Below, one piece after another: positions 8,953 through 19,986 of a stretch of 64,000 nucleotides of DNA. Position numbers and translations under genes: made by a program. How positions within the stretch are numbered: the first letter of the stretch is position 1; each line of letters begins with the position of its first letter. A model generated the notes under the pieces. The model saw nothing but the letters and a program-made list of their open reading frames with translations, did no database searches and had not been told where the DNA came from. Source of the stretch: JAICYJ01 sp963797565 (GTDB lineage Bacteria; Actinomycetota; Thermoleophilia; Gaiellales; JAICJC01); NCBI GenBank assembly GCA_963797565.1, contig CAWCPM010000014.1, positions 62,001 through 126,000 of the forward strand. Reading direction: 5' to 3'.

Positions 8953-10221
8953 GTGAGTTCCCCGACCTCGAGATCGCTCATGCGTGCGCTGGTTGGCCCG
9001 GGTGGAGGCGAGTTCCGGCGTTTCTGGCTGGCAACCGCCATCAGCGTGCTGGGCACCTGGATGGCCGCGATCGCCCTGGCCATCCGGATGTTCGACATGA
9101 CCGGCTCACCGGGCTGGGTGTCTGCGCTGCTGTTCGCCGAGTTCACGCCGGTGGTGCTGATCGGGTTCCTGGTCGGAGACCGGCTGAACCGGCTGCGTGT
9201 GCGGCGCAGCCTGGTGATCTGCGACATCGGCAGCGCCGCGGTGTTCGGAGCGCTGGCGATGATCTCGACGCCCTGGGCGGTGGTCGCCCTGGCCGCGCTG
9301 GGTGGCGTCGGGGTCGGCGTGTTCCGGCCGCTGGCCACGGCCGCCGTGCCGATGCTGGTGGCAGACGACGACCTCGAGGCCGCAAACGGGGCGCTCGGCT
9401 CCGTCGACCACACGATGACGTTCCTGGGCGAGCTGGTCGGCGGCTTCCTGGTCGCCACCGTCGGCGCCGACCTGGCGCTGGGCCTGAACAGCGCCTCGTT
9501 CCTGGTCTCCGCGCTCCTGGTCTCGAGCTGCGGGGCGCTGGCCGGCGCCGGGCGCGAGCCGGCCTCCGCTCAGCCCAAATCCCGCATAGCCACCGGGTTT
9601 GCGCGCGCCACGCTGGCACGTATCCACGGCTCGCCGGTGCTGTTTCAGATCGCGATCGGCTGGACGATCACCACCTTCGTGATCGGCGTGGTGCTGGCGG
9701 TGCAGGTGCCGCTGCTGCGCGGGACGTTCCATGCCTCGCCGACCGTGGTCGGCCTGCTGCTGGGCCTGGATGCGCTGGGCCTGGTTGCGGGCAGCGTGGT
9801 GGCGGGATCGCGGCGATTCGGGCGGGCCGCCTACCCGCTGGCGCTGGCCGGGATCGGTGGCTGCGCCATGATCGTCGGCGCCGCGCCGAACATCGCGCTG
9901 GCGGCGTTCGGATTCACGCTGCTGGGCGTGTTCAACGGGTTCGCGCTGGTGATCAACCGCACGCGCGTCGTCCGCGACACCGAGCCGGCCGAGCGGGCGG
10001 GGGTGATCTCGTTCCTGATCGCGCTCAGTGCCACGGGGCAGGCCGCGGGAACCATCTGCGGCGGCGTGATGGCAACGGTGGTCTCGGAGCGCTGGGCGTT
10101 CGTCGTGTTCGGGGTGCTGGCGCTGCTGGTGGCCGCCCCGGCCGCGCTGATGGTGGGGCCGCGCACCGACTGGAACCTGCAGCCCTCTCCATGGCAGGCG
10201 AAACGCAAACGGCGCGGATAA
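8953..10221 (+). CDS. MFS transporter (MFS_3/EntS-like exporter)
   Basis: This 422-residue protein has about twelve membrane helices. The N-terminus RRFWLATAISVLGTWMAAIA and the loop GDRLNRLRVRRSLVICD correspond to the first helix and the loop 2-3 signature of the MFS_3 group, which includes the enterobactin exporter EntS and related multidrug exporters. A second conserved loop, NRTRVVRDTEPAERAG, lies near residue 335. It probably exports a small hydrophobic compound by proton antiport; the substrate is unknown. It stands alone after the tRNA. Confidence 0.85.
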   Translation: MSSPTSRSLMRALVGPGGGEFRRFWLATAISVLGTWMAAIALAIRMFDMTGSPGWVSALLFAEFTPVVLIGFLVGDRLNRLRVRRSLVICDIGSAAVFGALAMISTPWAVVALAALGGVGVGVFRPLATAAVPMLVADDDLEAANGALGSVDHTMTFLGELVGGFLVATVGADLALGLNSASFLVSALLVSSCGALAGAGREPASAQPKSRIATGFARATLARIHGSPVLFQIAIGWTITTFVIGVVLAVQVPLLRGTFHASPTVVGLLLGLDALGLVAGSVVAGSRRFGRAAYPLALAGIGGCAMIVGAAPNIALAAFGFTLLGVFNGFALVINRTRVVRDTEPAERAGVISFLIALSATGQAAGTICGGVMATVVSERWAFVVFGVLALLVAAPAALMVGPRTDWNLQPSPWQAKRKRRG

Positions 10222-10311
10222 TTCGTCGCTTGCCAAATCCTTACGATCAGATCATCACCCATTTGCAATCCCGGCCTAGAACGAGTGACAGGGCACGATG
10301 GGTCAATCAGC

Positions 10312-11232
10312 ATGAAACACCAGACTCGATGGGCACTCTGCGCACTGGCGTGCGTTGCTCCCGTGGCCATCCCGATGGTCGCCGCCACACCGGCGAACGC
10401 GGCCCGGATCCACGGTCAGCACGTACGGCTGTTGCACATGGGCGACCACGGCCCGCTCGTGGGGAAGCTGCAACACCTCCTGAAGCTGCCGGTTGACGGC
10501 ATCTTCGGGCGGCACACGCGGCGCGCCGTGAAGCAGTTCCAGCGCCGGCATCACCTGCTGGTGGACGGCCAAGTCGGCCCGCACACATGGAACGCTTTGC
10601 TTCGGCACCGTCACACGGCGGCACGGTCACGGCGCGCTCACGGCGACGGCATCCTGCGGTTGGGGGACCGCAGGCCTGCCGTGGCCCGTGTCCAGCGGAT
10701 GCTGCACATCCGGGTCAACAGCCTGTACGACCACCGCACATGGCTGGCGGTGCGGCGGTTCCAGCGCCGGCACCACCTGCTGGTGGACGGGGAGGTCGGG
10801 CCTCAGACGATGCTGGCGCTGCACCGGGCATCGCGTAGCGGGAGCGGGACGCGGCACCGGTCCCACCATGCGACGCTCGGGACACGGCTGGTGCGGGTGG
10901 CCAGGCGCTACGTGGGCATCCGCTACCGCTGGGGCGGCGAGTCGCCCAGCCGCGGCTTCGACTGCTCCGGCCTCGTCCAGTACTCGTTCGCGCAGCTGGG
11001 CGTGTCGGTGCCCCGCGTCACGTACGACCAGTGGCACGCCGGCAGGCACATCAGCCGCAGCCACCTGCGCCGCGGCGACCTGGTGTTCTTCCACCATCTC
11101 GGCCACGTCGGCATCTTCCTGGGCCACGGCTGGTTCCTGCACGCGCCGCGCACCGGCGAGCGCATCCATGCATCGTCGATGGGGAACGGCTGGTACGACC
11201 GGCACTATGACGGTGCCGTGCGCATCGCCTGA
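10312..11232 (+). CDS. Secreted NlpC/P60 cell-wall endopeptidase with two peptidoglycan-binding domains
   Basis: The 306-residue protein starts at the ATG at 10312, which begins a signal peptide ending ATPANA. Two peptidoglycan-binding type 1 repeats follow (about residues 40-95 and 115-172), each containing QFQRRHHLLVDG or its near copy RFQRRHHLLVDG and then VGP. The NlpC/P60 domain occupies 190-306, with catalytic Cys about 218 in FDCSGLVQYSF and His about 265 in HLGHVGIF. It would cleave stem peptides of peptidoglycan outside the cell. The high His/Arg content of the repeats is unusual. There is no ydaO-type riboswitch in the 90-nt leader. Confidence 0.9.
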   Translation: MKHQTRWALCALACVAPVAIPMVAATPANAARIHGQHVRLLHMGDHGPLVGKLQHLLKLPVDGIFGRHTRRAVKQFQRRHHLLVDGQVGPHTWNALLRHRHTAARSRRAHGDGILRLGDRRPAVARVQRMLHIRVNSLYDHRTWLAVRRFQRRHHLLVDGEVGPQTMLALHRASRSGSGTRHRSHHATLGTRLVRVARRYVGIRYRWGGESPSRGFDCSGLVQYSFAQLGVSVPRVTYDQWHAGRHISRSHLRRGDLVFFHHLGHVGIFLGHGWFLHAPRTGERIHASSMGNGWYDRHYDGAVRIA

Positions 11233-11238
11233 GCCGGC

Positions 11239-13425
<2,187 letters not shown>

Positions 13426-13502
13426 CAGCCGGCGCTCGTTTCGGGTGCTGCGGCGGCTGAAGCGAGGGTCACAAAGGGATTCTAGTTGGCGCCCCGGGGG
13501 CA

Positions 13503-13533
13503 CCGGGCGGGCGCGTCCCCGACGCCCGCCCGG
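13503..13533 (-). terminator. GC-rich hairpin terminator after the Ig-repeat gene
   Basis: CCGGGCGGGCG (13503-13513) pairs perfectly with CGCCCGCCCGG (13523-13533) around a 9-nt loop, just past the stop of the minus-strand gene at 13542. There is no strong U-tract, as is common in actinobacteria. Confidence 0.6.
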
Positions 13534-13541
13534 CACGCCCG

Positions 13542-16127
13542 CTACCCCACCCGCACCGTCACGCTGCGACTGGTGCCGGTCGCGTTGCGGCTGGTGGCGG
13601 CCGCCACCACGCGGAACACGTAGCGACCACTCACGCGCGGCAGCAGGGTCGCCGTGAACCGCGAACGGGCGCTGAGGTGCGGCTTGGAGACCGTCACCCA
13701 TCCCCGCCTGGTCAGCAGCTGCACCCGCACGGTTGCGCCTGCGTGGGCCGGCTGCACGCTGCCCGACAGGTGAATCGTGTCGCCGCGGTGCACCCGCGAC
13801 CGAGCTGCCGACAGAGTCACGCGCTGTGCTACGACGACGGTGCGGGCGTCGGTCTCGGCGCCGGTCTCCACGAGCACCACCCGGTACTCGGTGGTGGTGC
13901 GAGGACGCACGGTCCAGGTCACGTCGCCACCTGCGTCGGTCACCCGCACGCCCGCGTCGGAGAACCCGTCCTGACCGGCCGGTCGGCTCTCCAGCCGCAG
14001 GCTGGTACCGACCAGCGGACTGCCGTTGGCGGTAGCCCGGTAGCGCAGCCGCGCCGAGCCGCCGAACGTTATGTGCGACGGGACAGACAGCGCCGACAGC
14101 GCCACCCGGGCCGGATCGGCCACGGCGAACTGCCACATGACCGGGCCGGCCACGTTGCCGGACGTGTCTGCGACCGTGACGGCGACCGTGTGCACGCCTG
14201 CGCCGAGATTCCCCGGCGCATAGACGAAGCGGCCGGAAGCGAAGCTGCCCCAGGATGTGACGTCGGAGCCGTCGACGGTCACCTGGAGGGTGTCGTCGTC
14301 GACGCCCGTGCCCTCGTCGCTGACCGCAAACCCGATCGGCGTCGCCCCCACCACCGTGGATCCTGGCAGCGGGCTGCGCTGGGCGATCACGGGCGGCGTC
14401 TCGTCACGAACCTGGAACGACCAGGTGAGCGGCGCGGACACGTTCCCCGATCGGTCGGTGGCACGCGCGGAGACGCTGTGGCTGCCGAAGCCGAGCGGAT
14501 CCGACGGCACGTAGCCGAAGCGGCCGCCCGCCAGCACACCGCGGGCGGTCACGTCGCGGCCGTCCACGGTCAGCGAGATCGTGGCGGGATCCAGCCCGAT
14601 GCCCGCGTCGGAGACGGCGAACGAGATGGCCGGGGTGCGGTCGGCGCCGGCGGAGCCGTCATCGGGACGCACATCACCCAGCACCGGCGGCGTGGTGTCC
14701 ACCACGTCGAAGCCCCACTGCTGCGGCGCCATCGCGTTGCCGTAGCGGTCGGACACGGAAACGCTGATCGTGTGGTGCCCGTATGCCAGGTCGGCCGCCG
14801 GGACGAAGCCGAAGTGGCCGTCGATCAGCGTGCCGAACGGTGCCACGTCCGACCCGTCGAGCAGCACGTGCAGCGTCGCCGGATCGACGCCGCTGCCATC
14901 GTCGGTGAGCGTGAAGGCCAGCGGCGGGCGGCGCAGCTCGCTGCCGCTGCCGGCCAGCGGTGCGGCACCGCTCAACGCCGGGGCGACGGCATCCACCACC
15001 CGGAACGTCCAGAACCCGTCGCGGTGGTTGCCGGCCTGATCGGTGGCGCTCCAGGTGACCGTGTGCGCGCCGAAGGCCAGGTCGGCCTGTGGCTGATAGA
15101 ACGCATCCGCGCCACTGACGGCCATGGGCTGGCCGTCCACCCACGCCTGGAAGTCGGATAGGCCGCTGGGGCCGGGATCGACGGAGAAGCTGACCACCGG
15201 CTGTCGTTGGGTGGTGTCGGCCGGTGCCGTCGCCATGGCGGTGGGCGCGTGGCTGTCGACGCGGGTCGTGAACGGCACCTCCACCGCCTCGCCGGCGGCG
15301 TCGGCCACCCTCACCACGAGGTCGTGGCTGCCGTCCGTCAGGTGCGACGGCGTCAGGCAGAGATCGTGCATGTAGCTGGGGTCGCCGGGCTGCGGCACGG
15401 CGGCGATGGCCAGCGCGTGGGAGTCCAGCACGGAGGCCAGGTTGTCGCGAAGCTGGGACGAGGCGACGCCGGAGCCGGCGTCGGTTGCCGACACGGTGGC
15501 GCAGACGGCCTGCGCCTGGTTCAGCCACTGCCCGGAGGCAAGCGGGCCGGTCACGGTCGCGACCGGCGCCGTGTCGTCGCGGAGCATGGCGTCGATTGAC
15601 ACAACCCTCAGGTTGTTCGACCACTTGTTGCTGAACGAGTGGTCGGCAAGGCTGGTCAGGAACAGGCCGACGGCGCTGTTTCCGGCCGGGATCTTCCAGA
15701 TGGCGGTGCCGTCGTCGGAGGCCGTGTGCAGCTGCGGCTGCGAGGCGTAGGCGAAGTTGCGCAGGCGCGCCTTCATGAACACGCGGGTATCAGCCGTGGT
15801 CGCGTAGTTGACCGTGACTGACCCCGAGGCGATCGAGGTCGTGGGAGGCCCCTCCCACGACCAGAAGGCCAGGTCGCCGGCCTTGACGTCGCCACGGGCG
15901 AACAGGCGCAGCGAGGTCGGCACCGGCACGTCGGCGTCGGCGCAGGGTCCCGGCCGGCTGGTGAAGGAGCAGCCCCAGAAGCCGGGGTCATGGGTCAGGG
16001 TCCAGCCATCGGTGCTCTTGGAGGTGTCCATGGCCATGTGGTAGGTGCCGGCCAGCGCGGGCGGCGCGATCGCAAGCGGCGCGGCCAGCGCGGCGGCAGA
16101 GCAGAGCATCAGGAGCAGTCGTTTCAC
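13542..16127 (-). CDS. Large secreted protein with tandem Ig-like repeats
   Basis: The 861-residue protein has a clear Sec signal peptide (MKRLLLMLCSAAALAAPLAI, cleavage after ALA) and a Ser/Thr- and Gly-rich extracellular sequence. A unique N-terminal domain of about 200 residues with two or more Cys is followed by about five Ig-like repeats of 90-95 residues. The repeats share D..PP/AP.....P..GS, then a segment such as SDAGIGLDPATI, then VDGxDVT, then GxHTVxVxVxDxxGN. A last region of about 150 residues resembles Big/PKD-like strands (GDTIHLSGSVQPAHAGATV). There is no sortase motif or C-terminal anchor. It may be a surface adhesin or carbohydrate-binding scaffold; no catalytic domain was recognised. 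An AAAGGA site precedes the GTG start. Confidence 0.75.
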   Translation of the reverse strand: MKRLLLMLCSAAALAAPLAIAPPALAGTYHMAMDTSKSTDGWTLTHDPGFWGCSFTSRPGPCADADVPVPTSLRLFARGDVKAGDLAFWSWEGPPTTSIASGSVTVNYATTADTRVFMKARLRNFAYASQPQLHTASDDGTAIWKIPAGNSAVGLFLTSLADHSFSNKWSNNLRVVSIDAMLRDDTAPVATVTGPLASGQWLNQAQAVCATVSATDAGSGVASSQLRDNLASVLDSHALAIAAVPQPGDPSYMHDLCLTPSHLTDGSHDLVVRVADAAGEAVEVPFTTRVDSHAPTAMATAPADTTQRQPVVSFSVDPGPSGLSDFQAWVDGQPMAVSGADAFYQPQADLAFGAHTVTWSATDQAGNHRDGFWTFRVVDAVAPALSGAAPLAGSGSELRRPPLAFTLTDDGSGVDPATLHVLLDGSDVAPFGTLIDGHFGFVPAADLAYGHHTISVSVSDRYGNAMAPQQWGFDVVDTTPPVLGDVRPDDGSAGADRTPAISFAVSDAGIGLDPATISLTVDGRDVTARGVLAGGRFGYVPSDPLGFGSHSVSARATDRSGNVSAPLTWSFQVRDETPPVIAQRSPLPGSTVVGATPIGFAVSDEGTGVDDDTLQVTVDGSDVTSWGSFASGRFVYAPGNLGAGVHTVAVTVADTSGNVAGPVMWQFAVADPARVALSALSVPSHITFGGSARLRYRATANGSPLVGTSLRLESRPAGQDGFSDAGVRVTDAGGDVTWTVRPRTTTEYRVVLVETGAETDARTVVVAQRVTLSAARSRVHRGDTIHLSGSVQPAHAGATVRVQLLTRRGWVTVSKPHLSARSRFTATLLPRVSGRYVFRVVAAATSRNATGTSRSVTVRVG

Positions 16128-16228
16128 GGAGCCGGGGTCCTTTCAGGGCGAAGCGGGTTGACCGCCCAATGGTGGTGCCGGGTGCCGTCACGGATCCAGA
16201 CACGACCGTCGCCGAAGCGGTGACGAAC

Positions 16229-16249
16229 CTGTCACGACTGCCGTGACAG
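16229..16249. promoter_or_regulatory. Perfect palindrome CTGTCACG-N5-CGTGACAG (possible operator)
   Basis: The 8-bp arms are exactly complementary around ACTGC. The site lies in the 150-nt divergent region between the Ig-repeat gene and the HAD-like gene, 16 nt upstream of the latter's -10 box. That position fits a dimeric repressor or activator site; the regulator is unknown. A GGTGACGAAC just upstream repeats part of an arm. Confidence 0.45.
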
Positions 16250-16264
16250 ATGGCCCGGCGGGAC

Positions 16265-16270
16265 TACCCT
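16265..16270 (+). promoter_or_regulatory. -10 box TACCCT, leaderless start of the HAD-like gene
   Basis: TACCCT ends 7 nt before the GTG at 16278, with no ribosome site between them. The palindrome at 16229 sits just upstream. Confidence 0.4.
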
Positions 16271-16277
16271 GCGGCCC

Positions 16278-16886
16278 GTGGATGCGGTCATCTTTGCGGA
16301 GGACGCGCTCGCCCCCGGCGATCGCCTGTGGCGCGACGCCGTGGAGCACCTGGCCCGCAAGCTCGGCCGGGTCACGCCGCTCGATCCTGCCACGGTGTCT
16401 GACGACCGCTGCCTGGCGCTGCCGCAGCTGGAGGCATGGGCCGGCAGCGAGGTGTCGAGCTGGCGGCTGGAGCTGGCCCGCTTCTACGAGGAGCACATCC
16501 CCGTCTACGTGCGCCCCGACCCCGCGCTCAGCGGCGCGGTGCGCCAGATGTCGGCGGCCGGCGTGCGGATCGCCGCCTGGTCACCCGGGCCGCCCGAGGT
16601 GGGCGCGATCGTGAGCCACTTCCTGGGGCTGTCACGGAGGTTCGAGCTGGAGCGGGTCGAGGCCAGCCACAGCGGTCCGGTCAACCTGATCGAGGAGATG
16701 GGGCTGGAGCCCCAGGCGGCCCTGGTGGTGTCGGCCTCGCCGCACGTGATCGCCGAGGCCAAGCACGCCGGTGCCGCCACCGCCGCCGCCGTCTGGACGG
16801 GTGGATCGCGCGACGATCTGCTGGCCGTGCTGCCCAGCTATCTGGCCGAGACGCCCCACGAGCTGCCCGCGCTCGTCGCCGGCTGA
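16278..16886 (+). CDS. Degenerate HAD-superfamily-like protein
   Basis: The protein has 202 residues. The overall plan follows a HAD phosphatase: an N-terminal strand (DAVIFAEDALAPGDRLW), a helical cap, then MSAAGVRIAAWSPGPP at the motif II position and later LEPQAALVVSASPHVIAEAKHAGAAT at the motif IV/C-terminal Rossmann position. The usual nucleophile signature DxDGT is replaced by AEDALAPGD, so the first catalytic Asp is missing. It may be a non-catalytic relative or have shifted chemistry. It converges on thrB with adjoining stops (16886/16887). Assignment is by fold-like pattern only. Confidence 0.5.
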   Translation: MDAVIFAEDALAPGDRLWRDAVEHLARKLGRVTPLDPATVSDDRCLALPQLEAWAGSEVSSWRLELARFYEEHIPVYVRPDPALSGAVRQMSAAGVRIAAWSPGPPEVGAIVSHFLGLSRRFELERVEASHSGPVNLIEEMGLEPQAALVVSASPHVIAEAKHAGAATAAAVWTGGSRDDLLAVLPSYLAETPHELPALVAG

Positions 16887-17762
16887 TCAGTCGATCGAAA
16901 CGCCCTGCTCGGCCACCGCGACCACCTGCGCCGAGGCACCGCTGAGCCCGGCGAGACGCTCGGCGGCGTCCTGCTCCGACCCCGGCAGGCACCACACGAG
17001 CACGCTCGGGCCGGCGCCTGACAGGGTCGCTCCCAGCACGGCGTGGTCGCCGGCGACCCGCTCACGCACCGCGGACAGCAGCGGCGCCAGCGGAGCCCGG
17101 TAGGGCTCGTGCAGCCGGTCGTCGAGCGCGTCGCGGAGCAGATCGGCATCCCCAGACCCCAGCGCCGCCACCAGCAGGGCCGCGCGCGCGACGGTGTGCA
17201 CTGCGTCGGCGCGCGGAACCTGGTCGGGCAGCACCGCCCGCGCCTGGGCGGTCGACAGGCGCCGGTCCGGTACCACCGTCACGAACCCGGCCTCCGGGAC
17301 GCCGAAGCCGATCGCGGACACCCCGGCGGCGCCGGTCCAGGCCAGGGTGAGACCGCCGTTCAGCGCTGCCGCGACGTTGTCGGGGTGCCCCTCGAGCTCG
17401 GTCGCCAGCCCCAGCAGGTCGCGCGGCGGCCGGTCGTGCCAGGCATCGGCGGCCACCAGGCCGGCCACGATCGTGGCAGCGCTCGAGCCCAGGCCGCGCG
17501 CGAACGGCACCGCGTTGTGCATGTCGAAGGACAGCCCGGCCGGGTCGCCGCCGGCGGCGGCGAACGCGCGCAGGAACAGGTTGTCCGGGCCTGCCGGAGC
17601 CTCCCCGGCCCCCTCCCCGGCGACCGTCACCTGGATCGCGGTTCCCGTGGCCGCGCTGATCTCGACCCGGTTTCGGATGTCCAGCGCGAGCGCCAGGCAG
17701 TCAAACCCCGGGCCCAGATTGGCGGACGAGGCCGGCGCGCTCACGACCAGCGCGTCAGACAA
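16887..17762 (-). CDS. thrB: Homoserine kinase
   Basis: The 291-residue GHMP kinase phosphorylates L-homoserine to O-phosphohomoserine, the step before threonine synthase. The N-terminal [20 protein letters not shown] and the ATP-binding loop [17 protein letters not shown] (motif II) are diagnostic, and the C-terminal [15 protein letters not shown] is motif III. The most likely start is TTG at 17762, which overlaps the end of thrC by 8 nt and gives a normal N-terminus ([13 protein letters not shown]). This implies translational coupling with thrC. Confidence 0.92.
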   Translation of the reverse strand: MSDALVVSAPASSANLGPGFDCLALALDIRNRVEISAATGTAIQVTVAGEGAGEAPAGPDNLFLRAFAAAGGDPAGLSFDMHNAVPFARGLGSSAATIVAGLVAADAWHDRPPRDLLGLATELEGHPDNVAAALNGGLTLAWTGAAGVSAIGFGVPEAGFVTVVPDRRLSTAQARAVLPDQVPRADAVHTVARAALLVAALGSGDADLLRDALDDRLHEPYRAPLAPLLSAVRERVAGDHAVLGATLSGAGPSVLVWCLPGSEQDAAERLAGLSGASAQVVAVAEQGVSID

Positions 17763-18801
17763 GCGCCGGCTCCTCGGCGAACGCCAGCTCTTCGAGCCGC
17801 TCGACCGCCGGCGGACAGCGCATGATCTCGGCACCCTCCTGCCCGGCCGTGTCGGGATCCTTCAGCCCGTGGCCGGTGAGCACGCAGACCACGCGCGCGC
17901 CCGGCTCCACCAGCCCATCGCGAGCCGCCTCCAGCAACGCCGCCACCGATGCCGCCGAGGCCGGCTCGCAGAACACGCCCTCCTCCTGCGCCAGCAGCCG
18001 GTAGGCGGCCAGGATGCCCTCGTCGGGGATGGCGCGGATGCCGCCGCGCGACTGCTCGACCGCCTCCAGTGCCTGATCCAGCCGGGCCGGGTTCCCGATC
18101 CGGATCGCGGTCGCGACCGTGGTCGGGTTGGGCACCGGCGCGCGGGTCACCAGCGGCGCCGCGCCGGCCGCCTGGCCCGCGAGCATCCGGGGTGCCACCC
18201 CGGACTCACCGAATCCCTTCCAGTAGGCGGTGATGTTTCCGCCGTTTCCGACCGGCAGGGCCAGCCAGTCGGGCGCGCCGCCCAGCTGCTCGATCACCTC
18301 GAAGGCGGCGGTCTTCTGACCCTCCAGCCGGTGGGGGTTGATCGAGTTGAGCAGCGCCATCGGGCGGCGCTCAACCAGCTCTCGCACCAGGCGCAGGGCA
18401 TCGTCGAAGCTGCCCTGCACGGCGATCACGCGGGCCCCGCAGATCTGGGCCTGAGCCAGCTTTCCGCGGGCGATGGCACCCTCCGGAAGCACGACAGCGA
18501 GCCTGATCCCGGCCCGGCCGCAGTAGGCGGCGGCCGAGGCGGACGTGTTGCCGGTCGAGGCGCAGACGGCGTGGGTCGCTCCCTCCTCGAGCGCCTTCGA
18601 AACGGCCACGGTCATGCCCCTGTCCTTGAACGAGCCGGTCGGATTCAGTCCCTCGTACTTGAGGTGCACATCCAGGCCGGTCAGCGCCGACAGCCGCGGC
18701 GCGGGCACCAGCGGCGTCGAGCCCTCCCCCAGCGAGACGATCGGCGTCGCATCGGTGACCGGAAGCCGGTCGCGGTATCGCTCGATCAGACCGGCGGGCA
18801 C
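17755..18801 (-). CDS. thrC: Threonine synthase
   Basis: The 348-residue PLP enzyme is of the short ThrC type. It begins with [21 protein letters not shown], typical of actinobacterial threonine synthase, and the PLP-lysine lies in [11 protein letters not shown] (Lys about 59). The phosphate loop is [12 protein letters not shown]. It converts O-phosphohomoserine to threonine in the cytoplasm. It starts 10 nt after the RCK gene upstream and overlaps thrB, so the transcript probably runs RCK-RCK-thrC-thrB. The family includes threonine dehydratases, but the neighbouring thrB and hom settle the assignment. Confidence 0.92.
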   Translation of the reverse strand: MPAGLIERYRDRLPVTDATPIVSLGEGSTPLVPAPRLSALTGLDVHLKYEGLNPTGSFKDRGMTVAVSKALEEGATHAVCASTGNTSASAAAYCGRAGIRLAVVLPEGAIARGKLAQAQICGARVIAVQGSFDDALRLVRELVERRPMALLNSINPHRLEGQKTAAFEVIEQLGGAPDWLALPVGNGGNITAYWKGFGESGVAPRMLAGQAAGAAPLVTRAPVPNPTTVATAIRIGNPARLDQALEAVEQSRGGIRAIPDEGILAAYRLLAQEEGVFCEPASAASVAALLEAARDGLVEPGARVVCVLTGHGLKDPDTAGQEGAEIMRCPPAVERLEELAFAEEPALV

Positions 18802-18811
18802 AGACGACTCT

Positions 18812-19471
18812 TCAGGCTGGCATCAGCTGTTGCTTGAGCTCGTCCTCGACGTCGGGCTCGAGGATCGCCATCACCAGGTCGCCCGGCGCCAGCTGCGTCT
18901 CGCCGATGGCGATCTCGGCGCGGCCGTCGCGGGTGACCGAGATCAGGCGCGAGCGGTTCGGCAGGTTCAGCTCGCGCACGTACTTGCCGGCCGCCGGCGA
19001 TCCCGAGCCGATCGCGAACTCGACGATCTCGAGGTTCTCGCGCTTCAGGTCGATCAGGGTGACCAGCTCGTGCTGCGGCAGCTGGTGCTCGATCAGGGCC
19101 AGGATCGTGGCCGTGGCCGAGACGGTCAGCGTGATCCCGACCATGTCGAAGTGCGGCTGGTTGCGCGGGTCGTTGACGCGGGCGATCACCTTCGGCACGC
19201 CGTACTTCTCCTTGGCCACCTGGCAGACGATGATGTTGTCCTCGTCGTCGCCGGTGACCGCCACCACCAGATCGGCCCGCTCCACCCCGGCCCGCTCCAG
19301 CACGAACAGCTCGGTGGCGTCGCCCGGCCGCACCACGTGCTCGAACTTCTCCTCGAGCAGCGCGTAGCGGTCGCGGTCGCCCTCGACCAGCGTCACCTCA
19401 TGCCCCATCTTCATCAGCGTGGAGGTGAGGTTGCTGCCCACCTTCCCGCCGCCCACGATCAGGATGTACAT
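18812..19471 (-). CDS. TrkA-type RCK protein with RCK-N and RCK-C domains
   Basis: The start at 19471 ([20 protein letters not shown]) gives 219 residues, and the upstream Met at 19489 would overlap the preceding gene. The N-terminal Rossmann fold has the NAD-binding GGGKVG loop and the acidic residue closing strand 2 (VEGD). The C-terminal half (about 140-219) is an RCK-C domain ([39 protein letters not shown]). Such proteins gate Trk/Ktr potassium channels in response to nucleotides. No membrane channel gene is adjacent. Confidence 0.85.
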   Translation of the reverse strand: MYILIVGGGKVGSNLTSTLMKMGHEVTLVEGDRDRYALLEEKFEHVVRPGDATELFVLERAGVERADLVVAVTGDDEDNIIVCQVAKEKYGVPKVIARVNDPRNQPHFDMVGITLTVSATATILALIEHQLPQHELVTLIDLKRENLEIVEFAIGSGSPAAGKYVRELNLPNRSRLISVTRDGRAEIAIGETQLAPGDLVMAILEPDVEDELKQQLMPA

Positions 19472-19475
19472 ACGG

Positions 19476-19904
19476 TTAGCTACCGTCACCGGGCATCCGT
19501 CCGGGCGTCGCGCAGATGGCCTCGGTCATGATGTCGATCGAGCGCGACGTCGGGCACACCGTCTGCAGCCCCAGCGTGTCGTAGAACGCGGCACGGGCGG
19601 GATCGAGCACGCGCGTGACCACGCACGGGCAGTCGAACCGCTTGCGCGCGATCTGCGCGATCACGATGTTGGTGTTGTCGCCGTCGGTGCAGACCACACA
19701 GGCGTCGGCGGTGCCGATGCCGCCTTCGACCAGCACCTCGGTGTCGAGACCGTGACCGTGCACGAAGCGGCCGGGCCACGACTCGGGCAGCCGCTGAAGC
19801 GCCTCGGGGTCCTCGTCGATCACGGACACGTCGTGCCCGTCGTCGGACATGTTCCTGGCAATCGACGAGCCGACCCGCCCGCAGCCAACGATCAGAAGCT
19901 TCAT
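19476..19904 (-). CDS. TrkA-type protein, RCK-N domain only
   Basis: The 142-residue protein has a complete NAD-binding RCK-N domain (MKLLIVGCGRVGSSIARNM, DACVVCTDGDNTNIVIAQIA) but no RCK-C domain. It precedes the two-domain RCK gene by 4 nt and would be cotranslated with it; the pair may form a hetero-octameric gating ring as in Ktr/Trk systems with two Trk subunits (inference). Its C-terminus (SRSIDIMTEAICATPGRM) is a short tail. Confidence 0.85.
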   Translation of the reverse strand: MKLLIVGCGRVGSSIARNMSDDGHDVSVIDEDPEALQRLPESWPGRFVHGHGLDTEVLVEGGIGTADACVVCTDGDNTNIVIAQIARKRFDCPCVVTRVLDPARAAFYDTLGLQTVCPTSRSIDIMTEAICATPGRMPGDGS

Positions 19905-19910
19905 GGGATT

Positions 19911-19916
19911 AGCGTA
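19911..19916 (-). promoter_or_regulatory. -10 box TACGCT, leaderless start of the RCK-thrC-thrB operon
   Basis: On the minus strand TACGCT ends 6 nt before the ATG at 19904, without a ribosome site. Confidence 0.45.
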
Positions 19917-19971
19917 CTAGATGATCGGCTCCACGGGGCGGGTGCGACCGCTTGGCTGCGCTGGTTTTGGG

Positions 19972-19977
19972 TATCGT
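19972..19977 (+). promoter_or_regulatory. -10 box TATCGT, leaderless start of hom
   Basis: TATCGT ends 9 nt before the GTG at 19987. It is divergent from the promoter at 19911, so hom and the thrC-thrB operon share an 82-nt regulatory region. Confidence 0.45.
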
Positions 19978-19986
19978 GCCGCGGTC

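Noticed and set aside
10222..10311. ydaO (c-di-AMP) riboswitch before the NlpC/P60 gene
   Set aside because: The leader is only 90 nt and lacks the conserved motifs.
19905..19986. T-box, riboswitch or attenuator controlling hom
   Set aside because: Both divergent starts appear leaderless, leaving no room for a leader RNA.
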